DNA from: Firmicutes bacterium UBA3553 | GTDB taxonomy: Bacteria > Bacillota > Clostridia > Tissierellales > Sedimentibacteraceae | DNA: 64,000 nt | Assembly (NCBI GenBank): GCA_002381185.1 | Contig: DFOA01000038.1 | Coordinates: 1-64,000 of the forward strand | Reading direction: 5' to 3' | Part shown: piece by piece, positions 16,065-26,269 of the stretch | Layout: every line of letters starts with the position of its first letter | How positions within the stretch are numbered: position 1 is the first letter of the stretch | Position numbers and translations under genes: made by a program | The notes under the pieces: generated by a model | Told to the model about the DNA's origin: nothing | The model's database searches: none | The model's input: only the letters and a program-made list of their open reading frames with translations

Positions 16065-17552
16065 TTATTCTATCCAGCTTTTTAATCTTCCCACTGCCTT
16101 TTTCCAGCCCTCATAAAGTTTATTCCTTTTTAACTCGTCCATTCCGGGCCTGAACTTTTTGCTTATACTCCAGTTTTGTGCAATTTCTCCTTTTGATTTC
16201 CAAAATTCCACTGCAAGCCCTGCCAGATATGCAGCTCCAAGTGCAGTTGTTTCCGTAACCTCAGGTCTTTCAATATTGACATTTAATATGTCTGACTGAA
16301 ATTGCATCAAAAAATTGTTGGCTGTCGCCCCTCCGTCAACCTTCAATGCAGTAAGGTTTATTCCTGAGTCATCAATCATTGATTCAATAACATCCTTTGT
16401 TTGGTATGCAATTGATTCTAACGCAGCTCTTATTATGTGATTGCGGTTGACTCCTCTTGTCAAACCCACAATTGCACCTCTTGCATACATATCCCAATAA
16501 GGTGCTCCCAACCCTGTAAATGCAGGAACCACATAAACTCCGTTGCTGTCATTGACCTTTTTTGCAAAATATTCCGAATCAGCAGCATCATGTATTATCT
16601 TCAATTCGTCACGCAGCCATTGAATTGCCGCACCAGCTACAAATATTGATCCTTCCAGCGCATATTCCACTTTGTCGCCCATCCCCCAGGCGACGGTAGT
16701 TACAAGGCCGTTATGTGATTTCACTATTTTTTCGCCTGTGTTCATAAGCATGAAACAGCCTGTTCCGTATGTATTTTTAACCATTCCTTCCTGGAAGCAC
16801 AGCTGTCCGAATAAAGCCGCTTGCTGGTCACCTGCCATGCCGGATATAGGTATCTCCACACCGAATATTTCTTCCTTAGTATTTCCATATACTTCAGATG
16901 ACTGTCTCACCTCTGGTAATACAGAACGTGGTATATCAAGAGCCTTTAATATTTTCTCGTCCCACTTAAGCTCTCTGATATTATAAATCATAGTCCTTGA
17001 AGCATTTGAATAATCTGTTATATGCTCCTTTCCTGCCGTCAGGTTCCAAACCAGCCAGGCATCTATGGTTCCAAATAATATGTCTCCCTTTTCTGCCTTT
17101 TCTCTGACCCCAGGAACATTATCCAATATCCATTTGATTTTTGTTCCTGAAAAATATGCATCAATGACAAGTCCTGTATTTTCATTTATGTATGACTCCA
17201 AGCCTTCTTTTTTCAATTCGTCACATATTTCCGACGTCTGCCTGCTCTGCCAGACAATTGCGTTATAAACGGGCTTACCTGTATTCTTATCCCACATCAC
17301 AGTTGTTTCACGCTGATTTGTTATTCCGATGCACGCTATTTCAGAAGGATTAATATTTTTTACAGCTTCCCGCGCTGAATTTATTTGTGTTTCCCAGATT
17401 TCCATAGGGTCATGTTCAACCCATCCGGGATGTGGATATATCTGTCTGAATTCATGCTGTGCCAGACTTACTATGGCCCCGTTTCTGTCAAAAAGTATTG
17501 CTCGTGAACTTGTAGTCCCCTGATCTAATGCAAGAACATATTTTTTATTCAT
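16065..17552 (-). CDS. glpK: Glycerol kinase
   Basis: 495-aa FGGY-family kinase that phosphorylates glycerol to sn-glycerol 3-phosphate. Signatures: DQGTTSSRAI at residues 9-18, GITNQRETTVMWD, and the C-terminal FGGY signature around DGGATANNFLMQFQSD. Full family length. No glpF or glpD lies beside it. The ATG at 17552 has a GGAG ribosome binding site. Confidence 0.95.
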   Translation of the reverse strand: MNKKYVLALDQGTTSSRAILFDRNGAIVSLAQHEFRQIYPHPGWVEHDPMEIWETQINSAREAVKNINPSEIACIGITNQRETTVMWDKNTGKPVYNAIVWQSRQTSEICDELKKEGLESYINENTGLVIDAYFSGTKIKWILDNVPGVREKAEKGDILFGTIDAWLVWNLTAGKEHITDYSNASRTMIYNIRELKWDEKILKALDIPRSVLPEVRQSSEVYGNTKEEIFGVEIPISGMAGDQQAALFGQLCFQEGMVKNTYGTGCFMLMNTGEKIVKSHNGLVTTVAWGMGDKVEYALEGSIFVAGAAIQWLRDELKIIHDAADSEYFAKKVNDSNGVYVVPAFTGLGAPYWDMYARGAIVGLTRGVNRNHIIRAALESIAYQTKDVIESMIDDSGINLTALKVDGGATANNFLMQFQSDILNVNIERPEVTETTALGAAYLAGLAVEFWKSKGEIAQNWSISKKFRPGMDELKRNKLYEGWKKAVGRLKSWIE

Positions 17553-17627
17553 AAGCTCTCCTCAATTAAATATTAATACAATTATATACTTCAAATTTAA
17601 AATAATCAATTAATATAAAGAAAAAAA

Positions 17628-17651
17628 GTCATTCCGGAGGTTCGGAATGAC
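17628..17651 (-). terminator. Terminator after DUF438 gene
   Basis: GTCATTCCG / CGGAATGAC hairpin followed by TTTTTTT on the minus strand, 40 nt beyond the end of the gene at 17695. Confidence 0.85.
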
Positions 17652-17694
17652 ATAAAATGTGCCATATATATAATATGAAATTTATCCGATTAAT

Positions 17695-18897
17695 TTATTG
17701 TGATACTAATCTTTTTTCTCCTGTAATCTCCTGAATCGGCTTGATATCCTGCGTTACTTCCAGCACACCCAGATATTCTCCTTCTGTGTTGCGGACTGCA
17801 AAGTAACGTATAAAAACATATTTATCACCCATTTTAATCCAGAAGTCTTCATGATCCTTTTTGCCGGCTTTTAAGTCTTCAACGATTCCTTCTACAATAT
17901 GTACGCTTGCCGGAGGGTGGCAGTTAGATACATTCCTTCCGATTATTGTCTTAGTTCTCGGAAAAATCCTTTCGCTGCTTTGTGAGAAGTATTTTACTGT
18001 GTCATCTTTTCCCACAAAGGTAATATCTATAGGCAAAGTATTCAGCATATGTACCAATTCTTCTGCCTGGAGGACACCTGTAGGCAGTGTAATTGCTCCT
18101 GATTCAGCCATTTCCTCCTTTATTTCTTCTTTTGCCTCCAACTCTGGTTTCCATTCCGGCACCCATCTAAGCATATGCCCGATTTCGCTGCTGTCATCGG
18201 CTGCCTTTTTCCATTCATCCTGGGTCATTACATCCAAAAGCATAGGAAGCATGATATTTTCTTCTTTAAATATCATTTCATTGACTCTGTTAAGTGCGGC
18301 ATCAATCTTCTGTTTAATTTCTTCGTTCATACAGCCGTATGACAAGTCTGAAACTATTGTCTTTAAATCGGCTCTTATTTCATCATCAACACCCCACATA
18401 ACCTTTGGAGGCGCTGTTATTCCATACTTCTCCATATATGGAAACAGAAGATTTTCTTTCTTTGAATAATGGATATCTATTTTTAATAATTCTTCAAAAC
18501 CCTTATGCAGATTTTCTACCGCATCCTTGTCTGATATATTTTCTAAATACGGTTTGATTTTGTTTTTAATAATTTTTTCTAATTCTCTGTTTTCAAGCAT
18601 TATCACATTTGCAGGATGTCCCGGTATTTTAGTAGGATCAGTTTCTCTGTGAATTTCTTCTATTGAACCCTTGAACACTGCCGAATGGACATCACACAGC
18701 CGCTGTACCTCTGATACGGGAAGTCCTTCCGTAATAAGCGCCTGCTCTGCTTCTGATATTTCAGTGGCTGAAACACCCGCAAATGCTTCTTCAAACTTCT
18801 GTTTAACTTCATCCACACTTTTACCTTCATGCAGTTCTTTTATTACCTGCTTGATTACATTTTTACGGTATTCTCTGTTATTAATGTTTTCGCTCAT
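17695..18897 (-). CDS. DUF438/hemerythrin/PAS domain protein
   Basis: 400 aa with three parts: an N-terminal DUF438 helical domain (about 1-80), a hemerythrin-like HHE region (about 85-235) containing H and E ligands in HYSKKENLLFPYMEKYG and FKEENIMLPMLLDV, and a C-terminal PAS domain (about 280-390) containing DITFVGKDDTVKYFS. Proteins of this architecture are common in anaerobes and are presumed oxygen, NO or redox sensors. It is 12 nt downstream of the DUF1858 gene, forming a two-gene operon. Confidence 0.85.
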   Translation of the reverse strand: MSENINNREYRKNVIKQVIKELHEGKSVDEVKQKFEEAFAGVSATEISEAEQALITEGLPVSEVQRLCDVHSAVFKGSIEEIHRETDPTKIPGHPANVIMLENRELEKIIKNKIKPYLENISDKDAVENLHKGFEELLKIDIHYSKKENLLFPYMEKYGITAPPKVMWGVDDEIRADLKTIVSDLSYGCMNEEIKQKIDAALNRVNEMIFKEENIMLPMLLDVMTQDEWKKAADDSSEIGHMLRWVPEWKPELEAKEEIKEEMAESGAITLPTGVLQAEELVHMLNTLPIDITFVGKDDTVKYFSQSSERIFPRTKTIIGRNVSNCHPPASVHIVEGIVEDLKAGKKDHEDFWIKMGDKYVFIRYFAVRNTEGEYLGVLEVTQDIKPIQEITGEKRLVSQ

Positions 18898-18909
18898 AAT
18901 CCTCTCCTT

Positions 18910-19137
18910 TTATTCCTTAATTTCATATCCTAAACGGATAAATTCCTGCTTAATTTTTTCAAGATCAATCCCTTTAGCTTTAGCGCCTTTAGGCAGTGTC
19001 ATAAACCTGCCCGCCGTTGAAATCATTCCGGGTTTTGTAATATCTTTAAATCCAAGAGACGACAATATTTCCGGAATTTCCGGATATTCATTGCAAAGTT
19101 CAAAAATTGATTTATTAATATCAATTTCTCTGGGCAT
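18910..19137 (-). CDS. DUF1858 domain protein
   Basis: 75-aa soluble protein. MPREIDINKSIFELCNEYPE and the LGFKDI segment match the DUF1858 helical domain, often paired with DUF438/hemerythrin sensors in anaerobes, as here. Biochemical role unknown; it may be a small partner of the downstream sensor. Confidence 0.85.
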   Translation of the reverse strand: MPREIDINKSIFELCNEYPEIPEILSSLGFKDITKPGMISTAGRFMTLPKGAKAKGIDLEKIKQEFIRLGYEIKE

Positions 19138-19354
19138 GGCATATTCCTTTCATCTTTATATTTTATATACTATTTATACCATTATTAATGATATTTAAAC
19201 AAATAAACAGTATACTTATAATTATTTCCAATAATCGTCAATTTATAAGAATGTAATAAATAACAATGCTTATTGTAATAAATCATGTATTGATTTTTAA
19301 TTAGTAATAATATATTATAAAGTTAAAGTATTATCATAAATAGGAGGAATTACA

Positions 19355-20704
19355 ATGAAAAAAGTTATTTTTATACTCAGTTTAGTATTTATCCTGGCAT
19401 TTACATCAGTAACAGCATTTGCCCAGACCGCAAATGAAATCACTGTTGCAATAGACTCTGTTAAGGTTGAATTTACTGAGGATTCGGGTTTTCCATTCAT
19501 TGATGAAAACTCTAGAACCCTGGTACCTTTTAAAAAGGCACTTGAAACCTACGGAGCAACCGTGGAATGGAATAACGACAGCCGAGTTGCCACAGCCGTA
19601 AAGAACGACATAAAAGTCGAGGTTCCCATTGGTCAAAATTACATAATTGTTAACGGTGAACAAAAGGCTATTGATACCGCAGCAAGAATAGTAAATGACA
19701 GAACATTTTTACCTATAAAAGCTGTCATCGAAGCATTTGGCTCTGAGGTTGTATGGGATCAAAATCTCAGAACTGTTGTCATTACAACAATACCTGTTGA
19801 TGCTAAAGCAATATTCACACAGGCAAACAGCAAATCAGCAGATTGGAAAAATTATGACGCAGATATTATAATGAATATGTCTCTACCTGTAAAAGATGAT
19901 GCAGGAAGCATTCAGACAATGACCATGAACATGAAAATGTTTATGACAATATTCACGGATCCTTCAATTAAAGCTAAAATCAATTCAAGTGTTGTAATGA
20001 ATATGATGGGCCAGGAAGTTGTTCAGCCTGTTATGGATATGTATTTAACTGCTGATGACAAATCACTTACTACATATATGGGAATGAACGACGGCACAGG
20101 TAGTCTCACATGGACAAAATCCGCAGTTGAAGATGAAATGTTTGGTGAATTGTTCAAACATAACAAAGAAACAATAAAAGCCAATCAGGAATTGACTGAA
20201 AAATACACAAAAGATGTTAAGTACTTCGGAAAATATAAAGATGAAGCAGGCAAAACACTTTTAAGAATGCAATATACAATGTCAGGTGAAATCTACAATG
20301 ATATGTTCGGCGAATATATAAAAAATATAGAGTCATCAACTGACGAGCAGGAAGCCATGACCGCTGAAATTCTTAAAGGTTTTGCTAACGGAAACTTCGG
20401 AGATTTAACATACATAATATATATTGACGAAGCAACAGGCGAAATAGTTAAATATGAAATGGATTTAAGCAGTATTGTTAATTCTATGATGGAAGGAATG
20501 ACTGCTATGCTGGGAGAAATTCCTGCTGAAGAAATGGAAATGTTAAAACAAATGAAAGCAACAATGGTTATGGAAGTATTAAATGTTAACCAGGCTAAAG
20601 ATTTTGAAATTCCGGAAGAAGCTCTTAATGCTCCTGAAATGTCTGAATTAATTGAGCAAACTCAAGATACAACAACTGAAAGTACAGAAACAGGAATACA
20701 ATAA
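19355..20704 (+). CDS. Secreted stalk-domain (copper amine oxidase N-like) protein
   Basis: 449 aa. An N-terminal Sec signal peptide (MKKVIFILSLVFILAF, cleavage after AFA) is followed by a stalk domain of about 110 residues (NSRTLVPFKKALETYG, NDRTFLPIKAVIEAFG). A long methionine-rich domain fills the rest; it resembles extracellular lipoprotein-like repeats of unknown role. GGAGG precedes the ATG. Cell-surface or secreted, function unknown. One of four stalk-domain proteins in this window. Confidence 0.85.
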   Translation: MKKVIFILSLVFILAFTSVTAFAQTANEITVAIDSVKVEFTEDSGFPFIDENSRTLVPFKKALETYGATVEWNNDSRVATAVKNDIKVEVPIGQNYIIVNGEQKAIDTAARIVNDRTFLPIKAVIEAFGSEVVWDQNLRTVVITTIPVDAKAIFTQANSKSADWKNYDADIIMNMSLPVKDDAGSIQTMTMNMKMFMTIFTDPSIKAKINSSVVMNMMGQEVVQPVMDMYLTADDKSLTTYMGMNDGTGSLTWTKSAVEDEMFGELFKHNKETIKANQELTEKYTKDVKYFGKYKDEAGKTLLRMQYTMSGEIYNDMFGEYIKNIESSTDEQEAMTAEILKGFANGNFGDLTYIIYIDEATGEIVKYEMDLSSIVNSMMEGMTAMLGEIPAEEMEMLKQMKATMVMEVLNVNQAKDFEIPEEALNAPEMSELIEQTQDTTTESTETGIQ

Positions 20705-20714
20705 GCATCATATA

Positions 20715-20742
20715 GCGGGCCGTTTAAAACGAGCCCGTTTTT
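20715..20742 (+). terminator. Terminator
   Basis: CGGGC / GCCCG stem (with extra A-T pairs inside) followed by TTTTTG, directly after the stalk-domain gene. Confidence 0.8.
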
Positions 20743-20864
20743 GTATGCTCCTAACCAATTCCTTTGGCCTAACCTTTATTATCTGCATTTACCATTTATT
20801 TCTGTTGATTAAAAAATTTCATGTGCTAATATTAATATTGAAATTATTTCTATAGGAGAAGCAA

Positions 20865-22040
20865 ATGAAAAATTTATTAATATATATGATGATTTTTTTG
20901 TTAACAGGATGCACGGCATTAACAGAGCCTCCAAAAAATCCTGATACTGGAACCAATGAAAATCCCCCGGTTGCAGAAGAACCAGCGGAACCTTCTGAGC
21001 CTGTTGTGCCGGAAGATACAAGTTTATTTCATGAATATAAAACAGATGCCGCTGAAATTTTAGATACCATGTCATTGGAAGAAAAAATTGGACAAATATT
21101 TCTTGTGAGATGCCCGGCTGAAGAACAGCTGGATTTATATCTTTCCATGAAACCGGGCGGTTTCATATTGTTTGGGAGAGACTTTGCAGAAAAAACAAAG
21201 GAACAGGTTATAAATGATATTGGATATTATCAGAAAAACAGCGATATTCCAATGATAATAGGTGTTGATGAGGAAGGCGGAACCGTTGTGAGGGTAAGTT
21301 CAAACCCACTGCTGGCTGAAAAAAGATTTAAATCACCGCAGGAGCTTTATGCAATTGGAGGCCTTGAAGAAATAATAAGAGACACTAAGGAAAAATCAGA
21401 ACTTTTACTGAATCTCGGCATCAATTTAAATCTGGCACCTGTTGCAGATGTTTCTGTAAATAAATCAGATTTTATATATCAAAGGGCATTCGGAAAGAAT
21501 TCTGCAGAAACTGCGGAATATGTAAAAACCGTAGTACAGACAATGAAGGATAGCGGAATATCATCCACGTTAAAACATTTCCCGGGTTATGGGAACAATG
21601 TTGACACCCATACAGGCTCTGCGTATGATACTCGTCCATATGAACAGTTTGTGAACAATGACTTTATACCATTTAAAGCAGGGATTGAATCAGGAACTGA
21701 AAGCATACTTGTTTCACACAATGTAATTGATGCAATAGACAACAAACTTCCTGCATCTCTTTCGAAAAATGTTATTGACATTTTAAGAAGCAATATGGAA
21801 TTTACAGGAATTATTATGACAGATGATTTGTCCATGGGAGCAATTACCGAGCTGCAGACAGAACTTCCTCCTGAAGTTATGGCAGTGCTGGCAGGAAATG
21901 ACATGCTCATAGTGACCGATTTTGAAAACAGCTTTACAGCACTGTTAAATGCCGTAAAAGACGGTGGCATATCAATTGAACGAATTGATGAATCTGTTTT
22001 AAGAATCCTTCAATGGAAGCTTTATATGCATCTTATGTAG
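20865..22040 (+). CDS. Glycoside hydrolase family 3 lipoprotein (NagZ-like)
   Basis: 391-aa predicted beta-N-acetylhexosaminidase that trims GlcNAc from muropeptides outside the membrane. Lipoprotein signal peptide with lipobox LLTGC (Cys at about residue 18), then a Pro/Glu-rich linker, then a GH3 barrel. The GH3 landmarks IIGVDEEGGTVVR and KHFPGYGNNVDTHTG are visible; the usual KHFPGHG has Tyr in place of His, while the DTH of the catalytic Asp-His pair is kept. IIMTDDLSMGAI carries the nucleophile Asp. Single gene between terminators. Confidence 0.9.
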   Translation: MKNLLIYMMIFLLTGCTALTEPPKNPDTGTNENPPVAEEPAEPSEPVVPEDTSLFHEYKTDAAEILDTMSLEEKIGQIFLVRCPAEEQLDLYLSMKPGGFILFGRDFAEKTKEQVINDIGYYQKNSDIPMIIGVDEEGGTVVRVSSNPLLAEKRFKSPQELYAIGGLEEIIRDTKEKSELLLNLGINLNLAPVADVSVNKSDFIYQRAFGKNSAETAEYVKTVVQTMKDSGISSTLKHFPGYGNNVDTHTGSAYDTRPYEQFVNNDFIPFKAGIESGTESILVSHNVIDAIDNKLPASLSKNVIDILRSNMEFTGIIMTDDLSMGAITELQTELPPEVMAVLAGNDMLIVTDFENSFTALLNAVKDGGISIERIDESVLRILQWKLYMHLM

Positions 22041-22043
22041 AGA

Positions 22044-22063
22044 ATGACCGGATATCCGGTCAT
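22044..22063. terminator. Bidirectional terminator
   Basis: Perfect palindrome ATGACCGGAT / ATCCGGTCAT followed by TTTTTG, between the convergent nagZ-like and HD-domain genes. Confidence 0.75.
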
Positions 22064-22068
22064 TTTTG

Positions 22069-22650
22069 TCAATCAGCCTTCTTCCGCAAATATTCGTCGC
22101 TTAAATTTTTTAATTTTTGCACAACTTCCGTGTCCGTGTTTGCTTTTCCCATCATGTCCGCTCTGATGAGCTCAAGCATGTCATCCAGACGTTCTTCACC
22201 GACTGAATCAATAAATTTTTTAATTCCCTTTTCTTTTACATTTGATACTATTTCTTTTATATAGTGATATTTAATGAGAATTTTGACTTCATTTATAAAA
22301 TCCTCGTCATATTCCAGTCTCTTAAGTATTTTTTCAGCTTCATCAGCAGATTTTATGTGGTGTCCGTAAAAATGCCCTCTTCCCTTTTCATCCACGGTGA
22401 AACATGCAGGCTTGCTTATGTCATGCAGCAAAGCTGCCATTCTTAAATGGAGATTTGGTTTAATAGCATCCAGCACAGCCATGGTATGGTCTAACACATC
22501 CTTGTCATGATAAGGGGTATGCTGGTCAAATCCTTTAAGATCCATTAACTCCGGAATAATATTGTTCATTTCTCCTGTTTCAATTAGTCTGTATATACAG
22601 CCTGAAGGCTTATCGCTTAATAATATTTCGTCTAAAATATTTTTATACAT
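22069..22650 (-). CDS. HD-domain hydrolase
   Basis: 193-aa protein with an HD metal-dependent phosphohydrolase core: H in DVLDHTMAVLDAI, HD in ALLHDISKP, and H in HFYGHHIKSAD. It resembles the HD part of bacterial CCA-adding tRNA nucleotidyltransferases but lacks the nucleotidyltransferase head. A stand-alone 2',3'-cyclic phosphodiesterase or nucleotide phosphohydrolase is plausible. Monocistronic; leader has no unusual features. Confidence 0.8.
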   Translation of the reverse strand: MYKNILDEILLSDKPSGCIYRLIETGEMNNIIPELMDLKGFDQHTPYHDKDVLDHTMAVLDAIKPNLHLRMAALLHDISKPACFTVDEKGRGHFYGHHIKSADEAEKILKRLEYDEDFINEVKILIKYHYIKEIVSNVKEKGIKKFIDSVGEERLDDMLELIRADMMGKANTDTEVVQKLKNLSDEYLRKKAD

Positions 22651-22840
22651 ATTTTCTCCTTATATGGAACTTTTTCTGTTTGAATTACGTCTAATAGGTG
22701 GGATTAGTTTTTATTATATCAATATTAATCCATAATATATTATACAAAAAAATCTTTCAATAAAATACTTTATATAATTATACTTTATATAATCCAAAAA
22801 ATAGTATATAATTAATTAATGAATACAGGAAGGTGATAAA

Positions 22841-24553
22841 ATGAGAAAGTCCATTTTAACATTAGTTTTAAGCACCGCAATAATAACATCCGTTGCTACA
22901 TGCAATGTTTTCGGAGCTGATTTAACTGCTAGTAATTTCAACGAACTGGAAAATGTTTTATTAGAACAAATGAGCAGATACAATCAAGATTTCGAAATAA
23001 GATATACAGGGTCCTTGGATAATATAGAAGAAATATTGAAAGGGTCTGTAAATAAAGATCCATACATTAATTCCAACGTTAAATCCATGGGTTGGAAAAT
23101 AACAGGGACTTCAAAGGTAAGTAATATTGATTTCGATGTAGATTATATAATAACAAGCTCTAAAAGAGCTGAGGCAGATAAAAAGATAAAAAGTATATTG
23201 ACCGATATAATCAGTCCATATATGAATGATCATGAAAAGACTAAAGCTGTTCATGACTATATAGTACTTAACAGCAAGTATGACAAAACAATGCAGCTTT
23301 ATTCTGATTATGACCTTCTGACACAAGGAACATCCGTATGCAACGGTTACGCCCTTTTGACATACAATATGCTCAAAGAGCTTAATATCCCTGTTAAACT
23401 GGTTACAGGAACGGGAAATGGAGAGCTCCACATATGGAATATGGTTAAGCTTGGAGATTACTGGTTCCACCTGGATACAACCTGGAATGACCCTTTGCCT
23501 GATTCTAATATGATATCATACAATTATTACATGCTTACCGACAAAGAAATCTTAAAGGACCACAAAATAGACGGAACGCTCGAACTTCCTAAAGCAAATA
23601 AGAGCTATTATGAATATCTGAAAGAATTGTCTCTTAACAAAATATTGATGGAAACAGGTCTGGACATATATAACGATGTGAATACGGCAAAAAACGAAAA
23701 TGAATTATTGAAAATTCTTGATTATAAAATTAACCATCGTCCATTGAAAATTTCTGTGAGGATCAACAAGGAAATTCCCCAGGACAGCCTTAATAATGCT
23801 ATGTCAAGATTGTTCAAATATGATTATATATCAGAAATTTCATACGGTCAGCTTAACAGTGACTCTACCGGCGAATATTACATTTTAAATCTATACTTTA
23901 AATATAAAGAGACTCCTGACATTTTAAATACTGATTTCGCAAATAAGGTTTATAATACCGCAACTACGGTGAATTTCAATGTATATGCAATGTATGGGAA
24001 CAAAAAGACAAATATTACTGATAGCATATTAATTTATCCTTATGACAGCGAAAGCATTAATATTTATAACGGAACACTCACATTTAAAAAACCGGGAAAC
24101 TACAGCATCCAATTTGAATACCAGGGATTGCAGAAAACAGTAACTGTCACCGCCTTGAATTCAGGAGCTTTTGAGTATATAACAGATAAAAAGCCTAATA
24201 AGCCTGTCAATGTTAAGGTTTATGACCAATACATCGACTTCAGTTCAATTAATCAATGGCCGTTTATAGAAAACGGCAGAACCATGGTTCCTCTAAGAGC
24301 CGTATTTGAAGTAATGAATTGTAAAGTAAGATGGGATGCTGATAACAGCTCAGCAGTTGTTGAATATGAAGGCAAAAAGATTATAATACCAGCAAACAGC
24401 AATACTGCATTTATTAACGATAAAGCAAGTATGTTGGACGTTCCCGCCAAATTGGTAAACGACCGTGTAATGGTACCGTTGAGATTTATAGGCGAGGCCA
24501 TTGACAAAAAAGTTATATGGGACGATGCTGATAAAACAGTATTAATATATTAA
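22841..24553 (+). CDS. Secreted transglutaminase-like and stalk-domain protein
   Basis: 570 aa with a Sec signal peptide (cleavage near VFGA). The transglutaminase-like core has Cys in GTSVCNGYALLTYNML (about residue 167), His in LHIWNMVKLGDYWFHLD (about 200) and Asp in DTTWNDP. A middle region follows, then a C-terminal stalk domain (GRTMVPLRAVFEVM, NDRVMVPLRFIGEAI). Probably a surface protease or crosslinking-type enzyme tethered to the envelope; substrate unknown. Followed at 11 nt by the DUF2500 gene. Confidence 0.87.
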   Translation: MRKSILTLVLSTAIITSVATCNVFGADLTASNFNELENVLLEQMSRYNQDFEIRYTGSLDNIEEILKGSVNKDPYINSNVKSMGWKITGTSKVSNIDFDVDYIITSSKRAEADKKIKSILTDIISPYMNDHEKTKAVHDYIVLNSKYDKTMQLYSDYDLLTQGTSVCNGYALLTYNMLKELNIPVKLVTGTGNGELHIWNMVKLGDYWFHLDTTWNDPLPDSNMISYNYYMLTDKEILKDHKIDGTLELPKANKSYYEYLKELSLNKILMETGLDIYNDVNTAKNENELLKILDYKINHRPLKISVRINKEIPQDSLNNAMSRLFKYDYISEISYGQLNSDSTGEYYILNLYFKYKETPDILNTDFANKVYNTATTVNFNVYAMYGNKKTNITDSILIYPYDSESINIYNGTLTFKKPGNYSIQFEYQGLQKTVTVTALNSGAFEYITDKKPNKPVNVKVYDQYIDFSSINQWPFIENGRTMVPLRAVFEVMNCKVRWDADNSSAVVEYEGKKIIIPANSNTAFINDKASMLDVPAKLVNDRVMVPLRFIGEAIDKKVIWDDADKTVLIY

Positions 24554-24564
24554 TGGAGGAAAAT

Positions 24565-24942
24565 ATGTACCCTTTTGATTCATTTGGAGGATTTAATTTA
24601 ATGTTCGGCCTATTTCCAATCATGTTTTTTCTTGTGTTCGGATTAATAATATTTACATTTATAAAAGGCATAAAACAGAATATGTACAATAACAAACAAC
24701 CCGTAATTCCTGTAGATGCAAAAATAGTCGCCAAAAGATATGATGTTTCTCACCATCATCATCATGGTTCGGACAATATGCATCATACAAGCAGCAGCAC
24801 CTGGTATTATGTTACATTTGAAATGACAAACGGTGAACGAATGGAACTTCAGGTTCCTTCAAAAGAATTCGGAATGCTGGTGGAAGGTGATGAAGGAACA
24901 CTGCAGTTCCAAGGAACCAGATTCATCGGCTTCACAAGATAA
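24565..24942 (+). CDS. DUF2500 membrane-anchored protein
   Basis: 125 aa: one transmembrane segment (LFPIMFFLVFGLIIFTFI), a His-rich stretch (SHHHHHGSDNMHHTSSS), then a compact domain VTFEMTNGERMELQVPSKEFGMLVEGDEG typical of DUF2500. The ATG at 24565 has GGAGG upstream; an ATG at 24553 overlaps the previous stop and contains that ribosome binding site. Function unknown. The His cluster could bind metal. Confidence 0.82.
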   Translation: MYPFDSFGGFNLMFGLFPIMFFLVFGLIIFTFIKGIKQNMYNNKQPVIPVDAKIVAKRYDVSHHHHHGSDNMHHTSSSTWYYVTFEMTNGERMELQVPSKEFGMLVEGDEGTLQFQGTRFIGFTR

Positions 24943-24974
24943 GCCAAAGTCTCAAAATTGAGAACAGCCATGCA

Positions 24975-25012
24975 AAAAGAGGTAGATTTATTTAAATCAT
25001 ACCTCTTTTTTT
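24975..25012. terminator. Bidirectional terminator
   Basis: AAAAAGAGGTA / TACCTCTTTTT stem with flanking A and T runs, between the convergent DUF2500 and protease genes. Confidence 0.85.
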
Positions 25013-25036
25013 TATAGATCTAACTCCATTTTTTCG

Positions 25037-26269
25037 CTATTGATTCATTTTTTCTTTTAATATCTCCACAGCCTTTTGGAGCTGGTTGTCAGTATCATAA
25101 AATTCGTATCCATATCCAGGTGCATCTGCAGGTAAGGCAATTTCTATATCAGGTTCAATTCCTATTCCGTGAATGTTAATTCCATTTGGAGTAAAGTATT
25201 CGGAAACTGTCATTTTAATTCCTTCACCGTCATTTCCAAATCTTTGTACCCTTTGAACAATCCCCTTGCCAAATGTCTTTGTTCCTATAAGTGTGGCTCT
25301 TTGTGTATCTTTCAATGCTCCTGCCATAATTTCAGAAGCACTTGCACTTCCTTCATTAATTAGCAGCGTAATAGGAATATCTTCTGCAGCCTTATCAGAT
25401 TTATAGTATTCAACCTCTCCGGCTTTTGTCTTAGTGTATGTAACAACTCCTTCACCCATAAACATATTTGAAATTCCCACAGTTGAATCTATTATTCCCC
25501 CCGGGTTGTATCTCAAATCTATTACCAAGCTCTTCATACCTTGGCTCTTGAGGTCATTGTATGCTGCTTTAAAATCTTCTGCTGTCTGCATATCAAACGT
25601 AGTAATTCTGATATAACCTATCCCATCTTCAAGCATAGACGGCTTTATTGTTTTAATTTTAATTTTTTCTCTGTTTATAACCACATCGGAAATATCACTC
25701 GTTCCGTCTTCTTTTAATCTTTGAACAGTAAGAGTAACACTTGTTCCGGGCATTCCCTTCATTATACTTACTGCCTGGTCAATTTTATCAGCAGTGTATT
25801 CAGTACCATTTATCCTAATTATCTTATCCCCTGTCCGGAGTCCCGCCTTTTCGGCCGGAGTGTCTTCTATGGGTGATACTATCAATATTTTATTATCATC
25901 ACTTGCTGTTATGTAAACACCTATACCTTCATAGGATCCTTCCGTATCCTGCATAAGTGAAGCAAATTCCTCTTTGGTCATAAACTGTGTGTAAGGATCT
26001 CCCAAAGCTTTAAGAGTACCTTCCAATGCTCCTTCAAGCATTTTTTTCTCATCTGCTTCATACAGGAAATCTCGTTTAGCAATTTCCATTACACTTTCTT
26101 GCTTTGCATATTTTTCATACATATCCTTCATTTCAGTGTATGCTTCTTCAGATAAAACCACTCTCTGACCTATTTCTACCAAGAACACATTTCCCAATGT
26201 AAGGGTCAAAAAAGCGGTTACTAAAACAACCACGATAATCGTAAGAATATATTTTTTCTTAGATACCAT
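25037..26269 (-). CDS. ctpA: C-terminal processing peptidase (S41 family)
   Basis: 410-aa serine protease. The ATG at 26269 has GGGAGTGAG upstream and is followed by a signal anchor (YILTIIVVVLVTAFLTL). A PDZ domain (about 100-185, GIGVYITASDDNKILIVSPI) precedes the tail-specific protease core. The catalytic Ser is in NEGSASASEIMAGAL and the Lys in GTKTFGKGIVQ. Exported and membrane-tethered, likely involved in envelope or sporulation signalling as are other CtpA/B proteins. Two GCTTAACTTT repeats (26289-26310) sit just upstream. Confidence 0.92.
   Translation of the reverse strand: MVSKKKYILTIIVVVLVTAFLTLTLGNVFLVEIGQRVVLSEEAYTEMKDMYEKYAKQESVMEIAKRDFLYEADEKKMLEGALEGTLKALGDPYTQFMTKEEFASLMQDTEGSYEGIGVYITASDDNKILIVSPIEDTPAEKAGLRTGDKIIRINGTEYTADKIDQAVSIMKGMPGTSVTLTVQRLKEDGTSDISDVVINREKIKIKTIKPSMLEDGIGYIRITTFDMQTAEDFKAAYNDLKSQGMKSLVIDLRYNPGGIIDSTVGISNMFMGEGVVTYTKTKAGEVEYYKSDKAAEDIPITLLINEGSASASEIMAGALKDTQRATLIGTKTFGKGIVQRVQRFGNDGEGIKMTVSEYFTPNGINIHGIGIEPDIEIALPADAPGYGYEFYDTDNQLQKAVEILKEKMNQ

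Noticed and set aside
17861..18469. 202-codon plus-strand frame
   Set aside because: Antisense to the DUF438/hemerythrin gene, with low-complexity Ser/Ile content and no family features.
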